Of a stretch of DNA of 64,000 nucleotides, positions 1 through 8,996 are shown one piece after another (position 1 is the first letter of the stretch; the number at the start of each line of letters is the position of its first letter). Source of the DNA: Bacteroides sp. (GTDB lineage: Bacteria > Bacteroidota > Bacteroidia > Bacteroidales > Bacteroidaceae); NCBI GenBank assembly GCA_021201335.1, contig JAJQFD010000020.1, positions 1 to 64,000 on the forward strand, in the 5' to 3' direction. The notes under the pieces were generated by a model that saw nothing but the letters and a program-made list of their open reading frames with translations, was not told the origin of the DNA and did not search any database. The translations under genes were made by a program, and so were the position numbers.

Positions 1-53
1 CAAGGACCCTCTGATTAACAGTCAGATGCTCTAACCGACTGAGCTAAGGAAGA
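1..53 (-). tRNA. tRNA-Asn (GTT), truncated by the window edge
   Basis: Only the 5' part of the tRNA is inside the window (acceptor strand, D arm, anticodon arm and start of the variable loop). It is base-for-base the same as the complete copy at 76-149 over the part that can be seen, including anticodon GTT in a loop reading CTGTTAA. The two copies are separated by 22 nt and would be co-transcribed. Confidence 0.93.
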
Positions 54-75
54 ATATAGCATTTGAGTCTCTTCG

Positions 76-149
76 CTCTTCCTCTTGGACTTGAACCAAG
101 GACCCTCTGATTAACAGTCAGATGCTCTAACCGACTGAGCTAAGGAAGA
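76..149 (-). tRNA. tRNA-Asn (GTT)
   Basis: Reading the minus strand gives a complete 74-nt cloverleaf: 7-bp acceptor (TCTTCCT pairing with AGGAAGA), TA at positions 8-9, D arm GCTC/GAGC, anticodon stem TCTGA/TCAGA with loop CTGTTAA (anticodon GTT, asparagine), T arm CTTGG-TTCAAGT-CCAAG, and G as discriminator. CCA is not encoded. It is the first gene of a tandem tRNA-Asn pair. Confidence 0.96.
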
Positions 150-173
150 ATGTATTTTTCCTCAAATGCGATG

Positions 174-204
174 CAAAAGTAATAGGATATTTTGAAATAT
201 GCAA
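174..204 (-). promoter_or_regulatory. Promoter of the tRNA-Asn pair
   Basis: On the minus strand TACTTTTG (174-181) matches the Bacteroides -7 consensus TAnnTTTG. TTG at 202-204 lies about 26 nt upstream, where the -33 element is expected. Transcription would begin near 167, just before the tRNA at 149. Confidence 0.55.
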
Positions 205-212
205 TATCTTTG
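205..212 (+). promoter_or_regulatory. Candidate -7 box of the kinase gene
   Basis: TATCTTTG fits the Bacteroides -7 consensus and lies 17 nt before the ATG at 229. No good -33 element is visible. If real, it rules out the upstream in-frame ATG at 199 as the start. Confidence 0.35.
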
Positions 213-228
213 CAGAAAAATTCTTGAA

Positions 229-1214
229 ATGGACAAAATAATAGGAATGGGGAATGCCTTAGTGGATATACTTATAACACTTAAAGATGATACTTTACTC
301 CACAAAATGGACTTGCCCAAAGGAAGCATGCAGCTTATAGATGACAATAAATTAAAACACATTAACCAAGAATTCGCGGATATAAGCAGACATATGGCTA
401 CCGGGGGTTCCGCTGCAAACACAATACTTGCTTTATCACGACTTGGCGCTTCAGTTGGTTTTATCGGAAAAATCGGTAACGATGAATGTGGAAATTTCTT
501 TCGGGATAATTTACATGAAAATGGAATCGAAGATAAACTGCAAACCGGAAATTTACCTTCCGGAATAGCTTCTGCTTTTATTACTCCTGACGGTGAAAGA
601 ACCTTCGGAACCTATCTGGGAGCGGCCTCTAATCTCCGTGCAGAAGACATCACACTGGACATGTTTAAAGGGTATACTTATCTTTACATTGAAGGATATC
701 TGGTGCAAGACCACGAAATGATTTTGCGTGCTATTGAACTTGCCAAAGAGGCAGGATTGCAAATCTGCCTGGATATGGCTAGTTACAATGTAGTGGAAGC
801 AGACAAAGAATTCTTTACCTTATTAATTAACAAATATGTGGATATTCTCTTCGCAAATGAAGAAGAAGCCAAAACATTTACTGGCAAAGAACTGGAAGAA
901 GCATTGGAAACATTGGCAAAAATGTGCAGCATCGCTATCCTGAAGGTGGGGGCAAACGGATCATATATCCGTAAAGGAACGGAAGAAGTTCATTCTCCCG
1001 CTATACCCATAAAAAAGTAGTTGATACAACTGGTGCAGGCGATTACTTTGCTGCCGGATTCTTATACGGTCTTACCGGAGGATATTGTTTGGAGAAATGT
1101 GCTAAAATAGGTTCCATTCTTGCAGGAAATGTTATCCAGGAGTTAGGAGCACATCTGTCTGATCAACAATGGGATGAAATAAAGTTAAATGTTAGTGCCG
1201 TATTAGCAGAGTAA
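229..1214 (+). CDS. PfkB-family carbohydrate/adenosine kinase, interrupted by a one-base frameshift
   Basis: ATP-dependent kinase of the ribokinase/PfkB superfamily; the sugar or nucleoside substrate cannot be told from sequence. The N-terminal part shows GNALVDILITL and the glycine-rich GGSAANTILALSRLG. The C-terminal signature DTTGAGD, which carries the catalytic Asp and the anion hole, lies in the -1 frame. Frame 0 stops with TAG at 1018-1020, straight after a run of six A (1011-1016). Shifting one base back restores PIKKVVDTTGAGD and an open frame to TAA at 1212-1214, giving about 328 aa, the usual family length. The break reads A AAA AAG in phase, a slippery heptamer, but loss of one A from a seven-A run explains it equally well. 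The start at 229 (MDKIIGMGNA) is preferred to 199. The S41 protease follows 43 nt downstream and may share the transcript. Confidence 0.85.
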
Positions 1215-1257
1215 GTCTGTAAAGACTTATTTTTACGGTAACTATTTAATTGCATAT

Positions 1258-2961
1258 ATGAAAAAAAATCTGAATACACGTACAGGAGTTGTACTTTTAA
1301 TTCTGATTTGCAGTATCTCTTTCTTTGGATTTCTGAAAGGTAACAATCGTAGTTTCCAACTGGCTAAAAATATAGATATATTCAGTTCAATCCTAAGAGA
1401 ATTGGATATGTTTTATGTAGATACTCTTGATGCCAATAAAACAGTTCTGATAGGTATCAATGCCATGTTAGCCGCACTTGATCCTTACACCGTTTATTAC
1501 GGCGAAGAGAACCAGAGTGAGCTTGAACAAATGATTAAGGGTTCGTACGGAGGCATCGGTTCTTTAATTACATACGATTCTGAAAGGAAACGCTCGGTTA
1601 TAGCCGAACCATATGAAGGAATGCCTTCAGCCGTTGTCGGTCTTAAAGCCGGTGATATTTTATTGGAAATTGATGGACAAGATCTGGTCGGAAAGAACAA
1701 TAGCGAAGTAAGCGAAATGCTTCGCGGGCAGGTTAATACAAGTTTTAAATTAAAGGTAGAACGTCCGGGAACCAAAAAGCCAATCGAGTTTGAGATTGTG
1801 CGTAAATCCATACAATTGCCTACAGTACCCTATTACGGGGTTGTTGGAAACAATATTGGTTATATTAATTTAAGCAGTTTCCCTGAAAAATCAGCCAGGG
1901 AGTTCAAGAATGCTTTTCTTGATCTGAAAGAAAAACACCATATTACTTCTTTGGTGATTGACGTGCGAAATAATGGCGGAGGTTTATTGGATGAGGCTAT
2001 TGAAATTGTGAACTTTTTCGTGCCCCGAGGCAAAACCATTGTTAAAACCAAAGGTAAAACGAAGCAAGCCGATAATACACATAAAACCAAAAGAGAACCC
2101 TTGGATACTGAAATCCCCATTGCCGTACTTGTTAACAGTGGAACAGCTTCTTCTTCAGAAATTCTGGCGGGAGCATTACAGGATTTAGACCGTGCTGTCA
2201 TCCTTGGCGAGCGCACCTTTGGTAAGGGGTTGGTACAGGTTCCCCGTGCTTTACCTTTCGGAGGAACGTTAAAACTAACCACTTCTAAATATTACATACC
2301 TAGCGGTCGTTGTGTACAGGCCGTTGATTACAAACACCGGAACGCTGACGGAAGCATAGGCCGCATCCCCGACAGTCTGACAAATGTATTTCATACAGCA
2401 GTCGGCAGAGAAGTTAGAGACGGTGGAGGTATATCTCCTGATATAGCTGTTAAAGGTGAAAAAATGCCGAACATCTTATTCTATCTCATGAATGATAACC
2501 TGATATTTAATTATGCTACTCAGTATTGTTTAAAGCATAAAAATATTGCTTCGCCTGAATCATTTGTTGTTACAGACGGTGATTACGAAGATTTCAAAAA
2601 ACTAGTGAAGGAAGCAGATTTTAAATACGACCAGCAAAGTGCTAAATTATTGAAAACATTAAAAGATGCAGCCGAATTTGAAGGTTATCTGGAAGATGCA
2701 TCCTCCGAGTTTGAAGCCTTGGAAAAGAAACTCTCCCATAATCTGGATCGTGACCTGGATTATTTCTCTACGGATATTAAGAGTTTAATTGCTGTTGAAA
2801 TAGTGAAACGTTATTATTTTCAACGGGGAGCTATCATTGAACAATTAAAGAATGATGAAGATTTGGACGAAGCTTTGAAAGTTTTAGGTACTCCAACAGA
2901 ATATGCTAAAATATTATCTGTTCCAGAGCCAGAAGAAGATAGTAATAAAGATGCTGCTTAA
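1258..2961 (+). CDS. S41 family C-terminal processing protease with PDZ domain
   Basis: Secreted or membrane-anchored serine protease of the Ctp/Prc (tail-specific protease) family, 567 aa. A hydrophobic N-terminal segment (about residues 10-27, VVLLILICSISFFGFL) is a signal peptide or anchor. A PDZ domain follows at about 90-180 (YGGIGSLI to LKVERPG), then the S41 core at about 195-380. The catalytic Ser lies in NSGTASSSEIL (near residue 299) and the Lys in FGKGLVQ (near 323), the Ser-Lys dyad of this family. The C-terminal 150 residues are charged and helical. Such enzymes trim or degrade periplasmic proteins. It probably forms a short operon with the kinase and ends at a strong terminator. 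Confidence 0.93.
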   Translation: MKKNLNTRTGVVLLILICSISFFGFLKGNNRSFQLAKNIDIFSSILRELDMFYVDTLDANKTVLIGINAMLAALDPYTVYYGEENQSELEQMIKGSYGGIGSLITYDSERKRSVIAEPYEGMPSAVVGLKAGDILLEIDGQDLVGKNNSEVSEMLRGQVNTSFKLKVERPGTKKPIEFEIVRKSIQLPTVPYYGVVGNNIGYINLSSFPEKSAREFKNAFLDLKEKHHITSLVIDVRNNGGGLLDEAIEIVNFFVPRGKTIVKTKGKTKQADNTHKTKREPLDTEIPIAVLVNSGTASSSEILAGALQDLDRAVILGERTFGKGLVQVPRALPFGGTLKLTTSKYYIPSGRCVQAVDYKHRNADGSIGRIPDSLTNVFHTAVGREVRDGGGISPDIAVKGEKMPNILFYLMNDNLIFNYATQYCLKHKNIASPESFVVTDGDYEDFKKLVKEADFKYDQQSAKLLKTLKDAAEFEGYLEDASSEFEALEKKLSHNLDRDLDYFSTDIKSLIAVEIVKRYYFQRGAIIEQLKNDEDLDEALKVLGTPTEYAKILSVPEPEEDSNKDAA

Positions 2962-2982
2962 AAAGATATAATATAATATGAT

Positions 2983-3027
2983 TCAGCCGGTAACAAAACG
3001 AGCTTTGTTTACCGGCTGAGTCTTTTT
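2983..3027 (+). terminator. Rho-independent terminator after the S41 protease
   Basis: An 11-bp stem (TCAGCCGGTAA at 2983-2993 with TTACCGGCTGA at 3009-3019) is followed by TCTTTTT. It lies 20 nt after the protease stop codon and before the convergent pectate lyase gene. Confidence 0.9.
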
Positions 3028-3056
3028 ATATGCCAAAAGCAATGGGAACTTATTAT

Positions 3057-5744
3057 TTATTCAGTAAATGAAGGAGCAGGACTTCCGTTTATTTGAATAT
3101 CACTAAACGTTGCACTTGCAGTAAGGCTACTATCCCCACTAGATACAATAAGACCTACATAGACTGTATTTGGTAAATCTGTAGTAAATGTGCGACTGTA
3201 ATCTGAACAATAACTATTTCCACCATCAAGTGAATAAGAAGCTTTCATTTCTGAACCATTTCTTTCCAGCTTCAAATATATATTACCTTCGCCAGATGCA
3301 CCGGACATCTTAGGGTTGGAGCGGTTTCCGACTGCTACTCTGTATAGGTTGTAATAATTTGAATCCCCGGAATAAGAAGATGTGCAAAAAAGAAGATTAT
3401 TATCTGATTGTGTTATATCAGATGTTACCATCAACCCTGTCTGAGCCTGAGCAGAACCCTCCCTTTCAAATGTAGGATTCTCAAGTTTAGTTGTGATGAC
3501 AAAATTACCTTCAACAGCCCGGTATACATACGAAAAAGTTTGCTTGGCACTTTCAAATTTTCCTGTACCCGTAAGAATTAGTTTTCCCTCGTTGGTTAAT
3601 GACGTAGAAATTAAAGAGGAATTATACCCCAGAGCATACCAATCATTTTCCAATGTAACCGGAGTTCCTATATCACCGCCATCATCTTCTCCGTCACCGC
3701 CGGATTCCCCAGGAGTAAAACCACCATTATTTACCTCAATAGGAGCAGTGGTTAAACCAGTTAATTTTCCTACGCCCGCATTGGCTGGAACAATAACCGG
3801 AATTTCTTCAACATCGTCAACAACATAATTGTAAGCAGGTTTGAAGTCATCATATTTTAATGGAGTAGATAACTTGGTACTTTCATTACCGTAAGCCGTA
3901 TATTCAACATTGGTAAGCGGATAAACTTCATTCGCATTGGAAGGTTTATTATTGAAGATATTATTACGCTCATACAAATAGCCAGCCACTTTTCCTGTCA
4001 GGTTTGAAACCCAGCTACTGCCACTTGGTTTAGCAGGATATGTACAGATATCAGTCGGTAGTCTTACCGCTTCAAAATAATTATCCTCCAACAATAACTT
4101 AGCACCGTAAGCACTACCCGCACCGTATGTAGTTACCTGATTGTAGAAGTTATTATAAACATGAGCTGCACCAAAGCGAAGGCGAGGATGACGTGAACCA
4201 GATTTATCAAAATAATTATGGTGGAATGTGACTGTTATATTCTGATCTTCCGAACCGTTGGAATCAGAATGCCCCACCAAACATGACTTTTGAGTAGTTA
4301 TAAAATGACACCAGGAGATGGTAACATTATAACTACCGTGGGTTACATCGCAGGAACCATCTTCAGCATCTTTGGTTTGGTTCAATGATTCAAATGTACA
4401 GTGGTCTATCCAGATCGTATTTGAGTTTTGCATAGAAAGTCCGTCTGCCGAATAAGCCGGAAGTTTGATATAAATATTTTTGAATATGATATTCTCGCCA
4501 TAGTTAACAAAAAATCCAACTTTATTCATTACAAAATTATCCGTTCCGATAAAAGTAATATTGCTGGTACGTTTTATATCAAACATATCATTTCTTCCCT
4601 GACTGGCAGTAAATTCACCACTTAACCAAACAATAGCAGGTACGGCAGATTTATTTTTCTCACGTAATTTGAGCCATTCCGCAAAACAATTACCATCATT
4701 AAAATGGAAAATATTGTCCGAAGTTGCTCCTTCCCCACCGGTTGCATTTTCTGCATATCCGTATAATTTAGTTGGATCAACATTTCCTACAACGGGTTTA
4801 TCAATATCATCTTCATCTTCTTTAGATGCAGATTCATTCCCACCACCCCCGTTTTCCCAGGGTGAAACAGAACCTGAACTGCTTACCACTTCAACCTGCA
4901 TACCTGTTTTAGACAGAATAATATTAAAGGTATACTTATAACCTTGCTCTAATTTATTGATGGTTCCTCCATTGACATTAGAATTTTTACTCATTGTCCA
5001 CTTATAGGTTTTATCACCTACAGCAAACTCAACAATATGAGAGTCAGTAAGCGATTCAACCGGAAGCAAAATGCCTTCATAAGTGCCATTCGTTGTTTTA
5101 ACCGCAGTAATTTCACCATTCGATGAACGGGAAGATATTTCTCCTCTCATTAGATCAAATTCAGCCGCCCTATCCATATTCTTCATCGTAACAACCATAT
5201 TACTGATCTCTTCTTCAGCCGTGACATTCATTACTATTTTTGTCAACATGTGGCTAAAGGTTAGCTCTACCGCCGATTCATGCGTCTGGTTATAACCTTG
5301 ATTTCGCGAACTATAGCTTTCAGCATACATCAGATCGAGAACGGACTGTTTCGACTGATCCAACAAATCAATCGGATATATCCCATTAGTTGCTCTAGAA
5401 GAATGTGGATGATAAGCAATGAAATCAACTGCTGAACCATCTTTGGGGTAGTAAATAGGAAATTCGGTGGAAAATGAGGTAAACTCTCCGGATTCTGTAC
5501 TAAAATGTTTCACATTTTTGCAAGTACTTAGAATGGTAGATAGTCCATTCTCCACCATATATATACCTACAGAATCTCCCTCTAACCATCCATTACCATC
5601 ATCATTGACACGTGTCGTATATTCATTGATACCGGATGCAAAAGTGATCTTATTTTTTCCGATGTTATCTATTTTATCATCACTACAGGATGTTAATAGC
5701 ATAGAAACAGCCGTAAATAGTAAACCCAGTTTTTTAGTTTTCAT
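3057..5744 (-). CDS. Lipoprotein pectate lyase (PL1) with fimbrillin-like N-terminal domain
   Basis: 895-aa predicted surface lipoprotein (LLTSC lipobox, Cys20). Residues about 30-300 resemble the fimbrillin/Mfa1-like fold (ITFASGINEYTTRV, GWLEGDSVGIYMV, HMLTKIVMNV), a module normally found in fimbrial subunits. An acidic Gly-rich linker leads to a parallel beta-helix pectate lyase of family PL1 at about 325-650. It has WIDHCTF near 445 and RHPRLRFG near 518, the signature carrying the catalytic Arg. A C-terminal beta-sandwich at about 690-885 looks like a DUF1349/concanavalin-like module, likely carbohydrate-binding. It should cleave de-methylated homogalacturonan by beta-elimination. The gene lies 53 nt after the next gene upstream, which shares the same N-terminal domain, so the two are probably one operon. 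Confidence 0.88.
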   Translation of the reverse strand: MKTKKLGLLFTAVSMLLTSCSDDKIDNIGKNKITFASGINEYTTRVNDDGNGWLEGDSVGIYMVENGLSTILSTCKNVKHFSTESGEFTSFSTEFPIYYPKDGSAVDFIAYHPHSSRATNGIYPIDLLDQSKQSVLDLMYAESYSSRNQGYNQTHESAVELTFSHMLTKIVMNVTAEEEISNMVVTMKNMDRAAEFDLMRGEISSRSSNGEITAVKTTNGTYEGILLPVESLTDSHIVEFAVGDKTYKWTMSKNSNVNGGTINKLEQGYKYTFNIILSKTGMQVEVVSSSGSVSPWENGGGGNESASKEDEDDIDKPVVGNVDPTKLYGYAENATGGEGATSDNIFHFNDGNCFAEWLKLREKNKSAVPAIVWLSGEFTASQGRNDMFDIKRTSNITFIGTDNFVMNKVGFFVNYGENIIFKNIYIKLPAYSADGLSMQNSNTIWIDHCTFESLNQTKDAEDGSCDVTHGSYNVTISWCHFITTQKSCLVGHSDSNGSEDQNITVTFHHNYFDKSGSRHPRLRFGAAHVYNNFYNQVTTYGAGSAYGAKLLLEDNYFEAVRLPTDICTYPAKPSGSSWVSNLTGKVAGYLYERNNIFNNKPSNANEVYPLTNVEYTAYGNESTKLSTPLKYDDFKPAYNYVVDDVEEIPVIVPANAGVGKLTGLTTAPIEVNNGGFTPGESGGDGEDDGGDIGTPVTLENDWYALGYNSSLISTSLTNEGKLILTGTGKFESAKQTFSYVYRAVEGNFVITTKLENPTFEREGSAQAQTGLMVTSDITQSDNNLLFCTSSYSGDSNYYNLYRVAVGNRSNPKMSGASGEGNIYLKLERNGSEMKASYSLDGGNSYCSDYSRTFTTDLPNTVYVGLIVSSGDSSLTASATFSDIQINGSPAPSFTE

Positions 5745-5797
5745 TATTAGTAATAGATTACTGAATTAAACTCTGTTTATAGAAAACAAACGCAATA

Positions 5798-8002
5798 TTA
5801 TAACCAACGTGGATCGCCCCATCCATAAGCTTTGGTTCCAGCATCGGGTGTAAAATCTGCATCTAGACTGATAAGGCCTGTTTCAGCTACTCCAAATGGA
5901 TTTGCGGTCAGAGTTATAGTATTGGTATCACCGCTAACACTTGTCCAGGAAGGGTATACGGCATTGTCTTTGATCGTTCCATTCGTTCCAAGACGTGGAC
6001 CTCTGCTTGCACCTGCAAAAACAGTGATATTTTTCTCCAGGACAATTGTTCCACAATTTCCTGCGCTTTGTGTATCAATATAATAGTTACCACTTCCTGA
6101 TGAAACACCAAAGAATGTGTTATTACTGATTGTAGCAGTAAAAGAAGCTACTTCCTTCGGGAAAACAATAAGTTTTTTATTTGCGGAAGTTTCATAAAAT
6201 CCTTGTCCTACTCCGGTAACTGTATTATTTTTAATAATCCAGGTTCCAGCAGTAGTTACATCTGATGATGTGGCAACAAGTCCTCCATTATTTCCACCGA
6301 TATTATAAAAACGATTGTTATAAATAGTAACATCTCCATAAAGTGCATTCGCTGCTCTGTTAGCCCTTACTAAACCATTATAGATACCATGTACAAAGCA
6401 ATTTTCAATTGTGAGGTTGTTAATTGAACCATTCGAAGTAATATCAATGAAATAAGATTGTGAAGTATTCGATACTGAGCTAGTAATAGCGCCTGTATTT
6501 GAATCGAGTGTATAGCCACTGAATTCTATATTTTTAATCGTAAAGTTAATACCTGTAGCTGCAATTTCAATAGCTTTTGCATTGATGCGCGCAAGGTTTG
6601 ATGAGCTACTTCCTTCGAGAGTGATACTTTTGGTAATACTAAGTGACTTCGCACTGTAAACTCCAGTCGTTTCATTTCTGGTATTTATATTAAATGTATT
6701 GGCTGGATCAAGATAAATAGTTCCACCTTCATCTATAGCTGCAAGAGCCGCAAGAAGTTCTTCCCCACTGGTGACAGCTTCTCCTGCAGATGAACTTTTT
6801 GTAGAAACATTTAACCATTCGGAATAGGCCGACTCCGTATATTCACTATCCTCTGCCGGTACTGCTTTCACACGAAATTTATAATCAGTGTTCTCCTCCA
6901 ATGACGAAATTGTAATAGAATTTGTTGCTATATCTGCAATGGTTGTAATGGCACTTTCATCTTCTTCTGAAGCTGATGCAAGTATATACTGATAAGTATA
7001 AGTTGCAGCATTTTCCACTATATTCCAATTTAAGTCCACAGAAGTAGTTGTTTGATCGGTACTTACAAGATCGGGGATGCTAAGCATTGTTTCATCTTCT
7101 AAAGTTCCGTTGCCACTTCCTCCTTCCGGTTTCCAAGGAGTAACCGATCCTTCTTGTTCAACTTCTAGTTCCGCTTCAACACCTGATTCAGAAAGTTTGA
7201 TATTGAATGTATATTCATGTCCTGTCTTAAATTTGTCAATATCTCCATCATTTTCTTTAATGTTCCAAGTATAGATTGTACCATTCACATCGAATTCAAC
7301 AATATGAGCATCTGTTAATATTACAGGCAAAAGAATGAATTCATATCTATTAGCAGTTTCACTCGTATAAGCTTTAATAGCATCTGCATCCGCTTCCTTG
7401 CTGATTTCTTTTGTTAAAAGATTAAATACCGCTGTTGTATTCATACCTTTTACCGTAACTTGTGTATTGCTGATATCGCCAACTGTGGCTCCTGCACTTA
7501 CATTCAAAATTAATTTTGATAACATGTGTTCGAACGTTAATATAACTGCAGTACCTCCTGAGTGAGTATAACTGTCTTTACTTTTAGCATACATCAAGTC
7601 AAGTTTAGCCTGATCTTTCTGCGAAGAGAGGTCAATAGGGTATTCTGTACCCACTGGCTCTGAATAAGGATAATAAGCCATAAACTTTACAGCTGATCCA
7701 TCGGTAGGGTAATGCATTGCACTATTTGTGGTGAATGTAGTTGATATACCGGAAGAAGCAGCTATATATTTAATATTGCTTTTTAATAAAGTATTTACAT
7801 TTTCCGTTGCAAGCATATAAATACCTACCTCATCACCCTGGATCCATTCATTCCCCTTTTCATTAACACGAGTGTCATATTTACTAATACCGGATGCGAA
7901 AGTAATTGCTTGTCCGGATAAACCATTGTCGTTATCTTCTTTACTACAAGATATAAGCATAGCAGCAATGAAGACAAATATTGTTAGATAAATGCTTTTC
8001 AT
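5798..8002 (-). CDS. Lipoprotein with fimbrillin-like, fibronectin III and beta-helix (DUF4957/DUF5123-like) domains
   Basis: About 734-aa lipoprotein (MLISC lipobox, Cys19 from the chosen start). An upstream in-frame ATG at 8059 is rejected because only the ATG at 8002 gives a clean signal peptide (MKSIYLTIFVFIAAMLISC). Residues about 25-290 repeat the fimbrillin-like module of the neighbouring lyase (ITFASGISKYDTRVNEKGN, DEVGIYML, FEHMLSKLILNV). A fibronectin type III domain follows (IPDLVSTDQTTTSVDLNW). The C-terminal half is a right-handed beta-helix with many N-rich turns, similar to the DUF4957/DUF5123 proteins of pectin utilisation loci. I see no lyase catalytic signature, so it may bind pectin or be a divergent lyase. 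It is the first gene of the operon with the PL1 lyase. Confidence 0.8.
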   Translation of the reverse strand: MKSIYLTIFVFIAAMLISCSKEDNDNGLSGQAITFASGISKYDTRVNEKGNEWIQGDEVGIYMLATENVNTLLKSNIKYIAASSGISTTFTTNSAMHYPTDGSAVKFMAYYPYSEPVGTEYPIDLSSQKDQAKLDLMYAKSKDSYTHSGGTAVILTFEHMLSKLILNVSAGATVGDISNTQVTVKGMNTTAVFNLLTKEISKEADADAIKAYTSETANRYEFILLPVILTDAHIVEFDVNGTIYTWNIKENDGDIDKFKTGHEYTFNIKLSESGVEAELEVEQEGSVTPWKPEGGSGNGTLEDETMLSIPDLVSTDQTTTSVDLNWNIVENAATYTYQYILASASEEDESAITTIADIATNSITISSLEENTDYKFRVKAVPAEDSEYTESAYSEWLNVSTKSSSAGEAVTSGEELLAALAAIDEGGTIYLDPANTFNINTRNETTGVYSAKSLSITKSITLEGSSSSNLARINAKAIEIAATGINFTIKNIEFSGYTLDSNTGAITSSVSNTSQSYFIDITSNGSINNLTIENCFVHGIYNGLVRANRAANALYGDVTIYNNRFYNIGGNNGGLVATSSDVTTAGTWIIKNNTVTGVGQGFYETSANKKLIVFPKEVASFTATISNNTFFGVSSGSGNYYIDTQSAGNCGTIVLEKNITVFAGASRGPRLGTNGTIKDNAVYPSWTSVSGDTNTITLTANPFGVAETGLISLDADFTPDAGTKAYGWGDPRWL

Positions 8003-8208
8003 TGTAAAATGGTATTGATAAAATTTAATTGATTTTTGAAAATTAATTGCTAAAAGCAAATAATAATGTAGGTTGTTTTTTTTGATGATTGTTTTACTAT
8101 CAGCCTTTCATGTGTTTTAAGTTATTAGAAATTATTCATTAATCAAATTATTAGTTTTCATCAACAGATTGGCTTTCTTCTGTAGATAAAACCCTTATTT
8201 ACAATTTC

Positions 8209-8234
8209 GTTATCGATAACAGAATACAAAAATA
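8209..8234 (-). promoter_or_regulatory. Possible promoter with palindromic operator for the pectin lipoprotein operon
   Basis: On the minus strand TATTTTTG (8227-8234) fits TAnnTTTG. The perfect 12-bp palindrome GTTATCGATAAC (8209-8220) covers the predicted start site. This would leave a leader of about 215 nt before the ATG at 8002. No clear -33 element is seen. Confidence 0.35.
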
Positions 8235-8836
8235 TAGAAGAAAATCTTTTGAAATGTGTAGGAATTGACAATAAATGTGTATTTTTTGTTGATGCAATTT
8301 ATTGGAATAAGAAAGGGAAGTATAAGAGAAAAGCATCTGGTAACACACCCAGGTATATTGTGGAGAATTTGAAACAATAAATCGTATTGCATTAAATACG
8401 GAAGGATTTACAAATGATGTATTCTATCATCTTCCGCATTTAAAGCAATACCTTCATTCCTTTTTGATAATCACTCAAAATCTTTAATATTTTGATAAAA
8501 TGGTATTTTCCAGATAATTTTCAGGCTTGCCGGAATAGTAAAAAGTTGCCCCGAAAGTGATTACTAAAAGTCATCTACATACTGAAAGAATACTACCAAC
8601 CAATGCTTTACAGAGATTATACAACGCATTTCAGGTTAATGCATGCTTTATTAAAGTATGAGACTTGCGTAGCTTACAGGATAAAGAAAAGCGAAAAAAC
8701 AACTTGCATAATAGCCTTGTATTCAGAATCTTATATAAAAAGCATGAGAGTAGTGATACTTTTTTGAGATTATTCTTTTAAGAGAGTGAGTGAAGTAGAG
8801 AATAGCTCATGCTGAAGAAGAAGTTCTTCTAACTCT

Positions 8837-8924
8837 TGGGTGCAGTAGGATTTGCCTCAACTTCCGGTAGGATTTGAGGCAAATTGAATAAGGTTTTCCG
8901 TCTTCTTCCGGCAACATTCTTACA
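8837..8924. repeat. Degenerate 22-bp tandem array (about four units)
   Basis: Units begin at 8837, 8859, 8881 and 8903. The core motif is CTTCCGGTAGGATTTG. Units 1 and 2 share GTAGGATTTG exactly 22 nt apart; units 3 and 4 are weaker (AATAAGGTTTT and CTTCCGGCAACATT in register). The 8859 unit matches the 49027 unit at 18 of 22 positions. Confidence 0.65.
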
Positions 8925-8996
8925 GACTAAAACATCTTTTATACCCGTAAAACAAAACTCCCGAATTTAGACAGAATATGTCTCAAATTGAATCTG

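Larger units (their letters stand above)
8003..8996. other. Gene-free interval between the pectin operon and the YfhO-like gene
   Basis: About 1 kb with no credible coding region. It holds a possible promoter and palindrome for the pectin operon near 8209-8234, an imperfect 19-bp palindrome at 8642-8660 (CATGCTTTATTAAAGTATG), and a 22-bp tandem array at 8837-8924. Confidence 0.6.

Noticed and set aside
8210..8392. 60-codon frame in the pectin operon upstream region
   Set aside because: It overlaps the candidate palindrome and -7 box, and the translation is low-complexity.
8642..8660. Imperfect palindrome CATGCTTTATTAAAGTATG as an operator
   Set aside because: It has one mismatch, is AT-rich and is not placed at a recognisable promoter; it could be chance.
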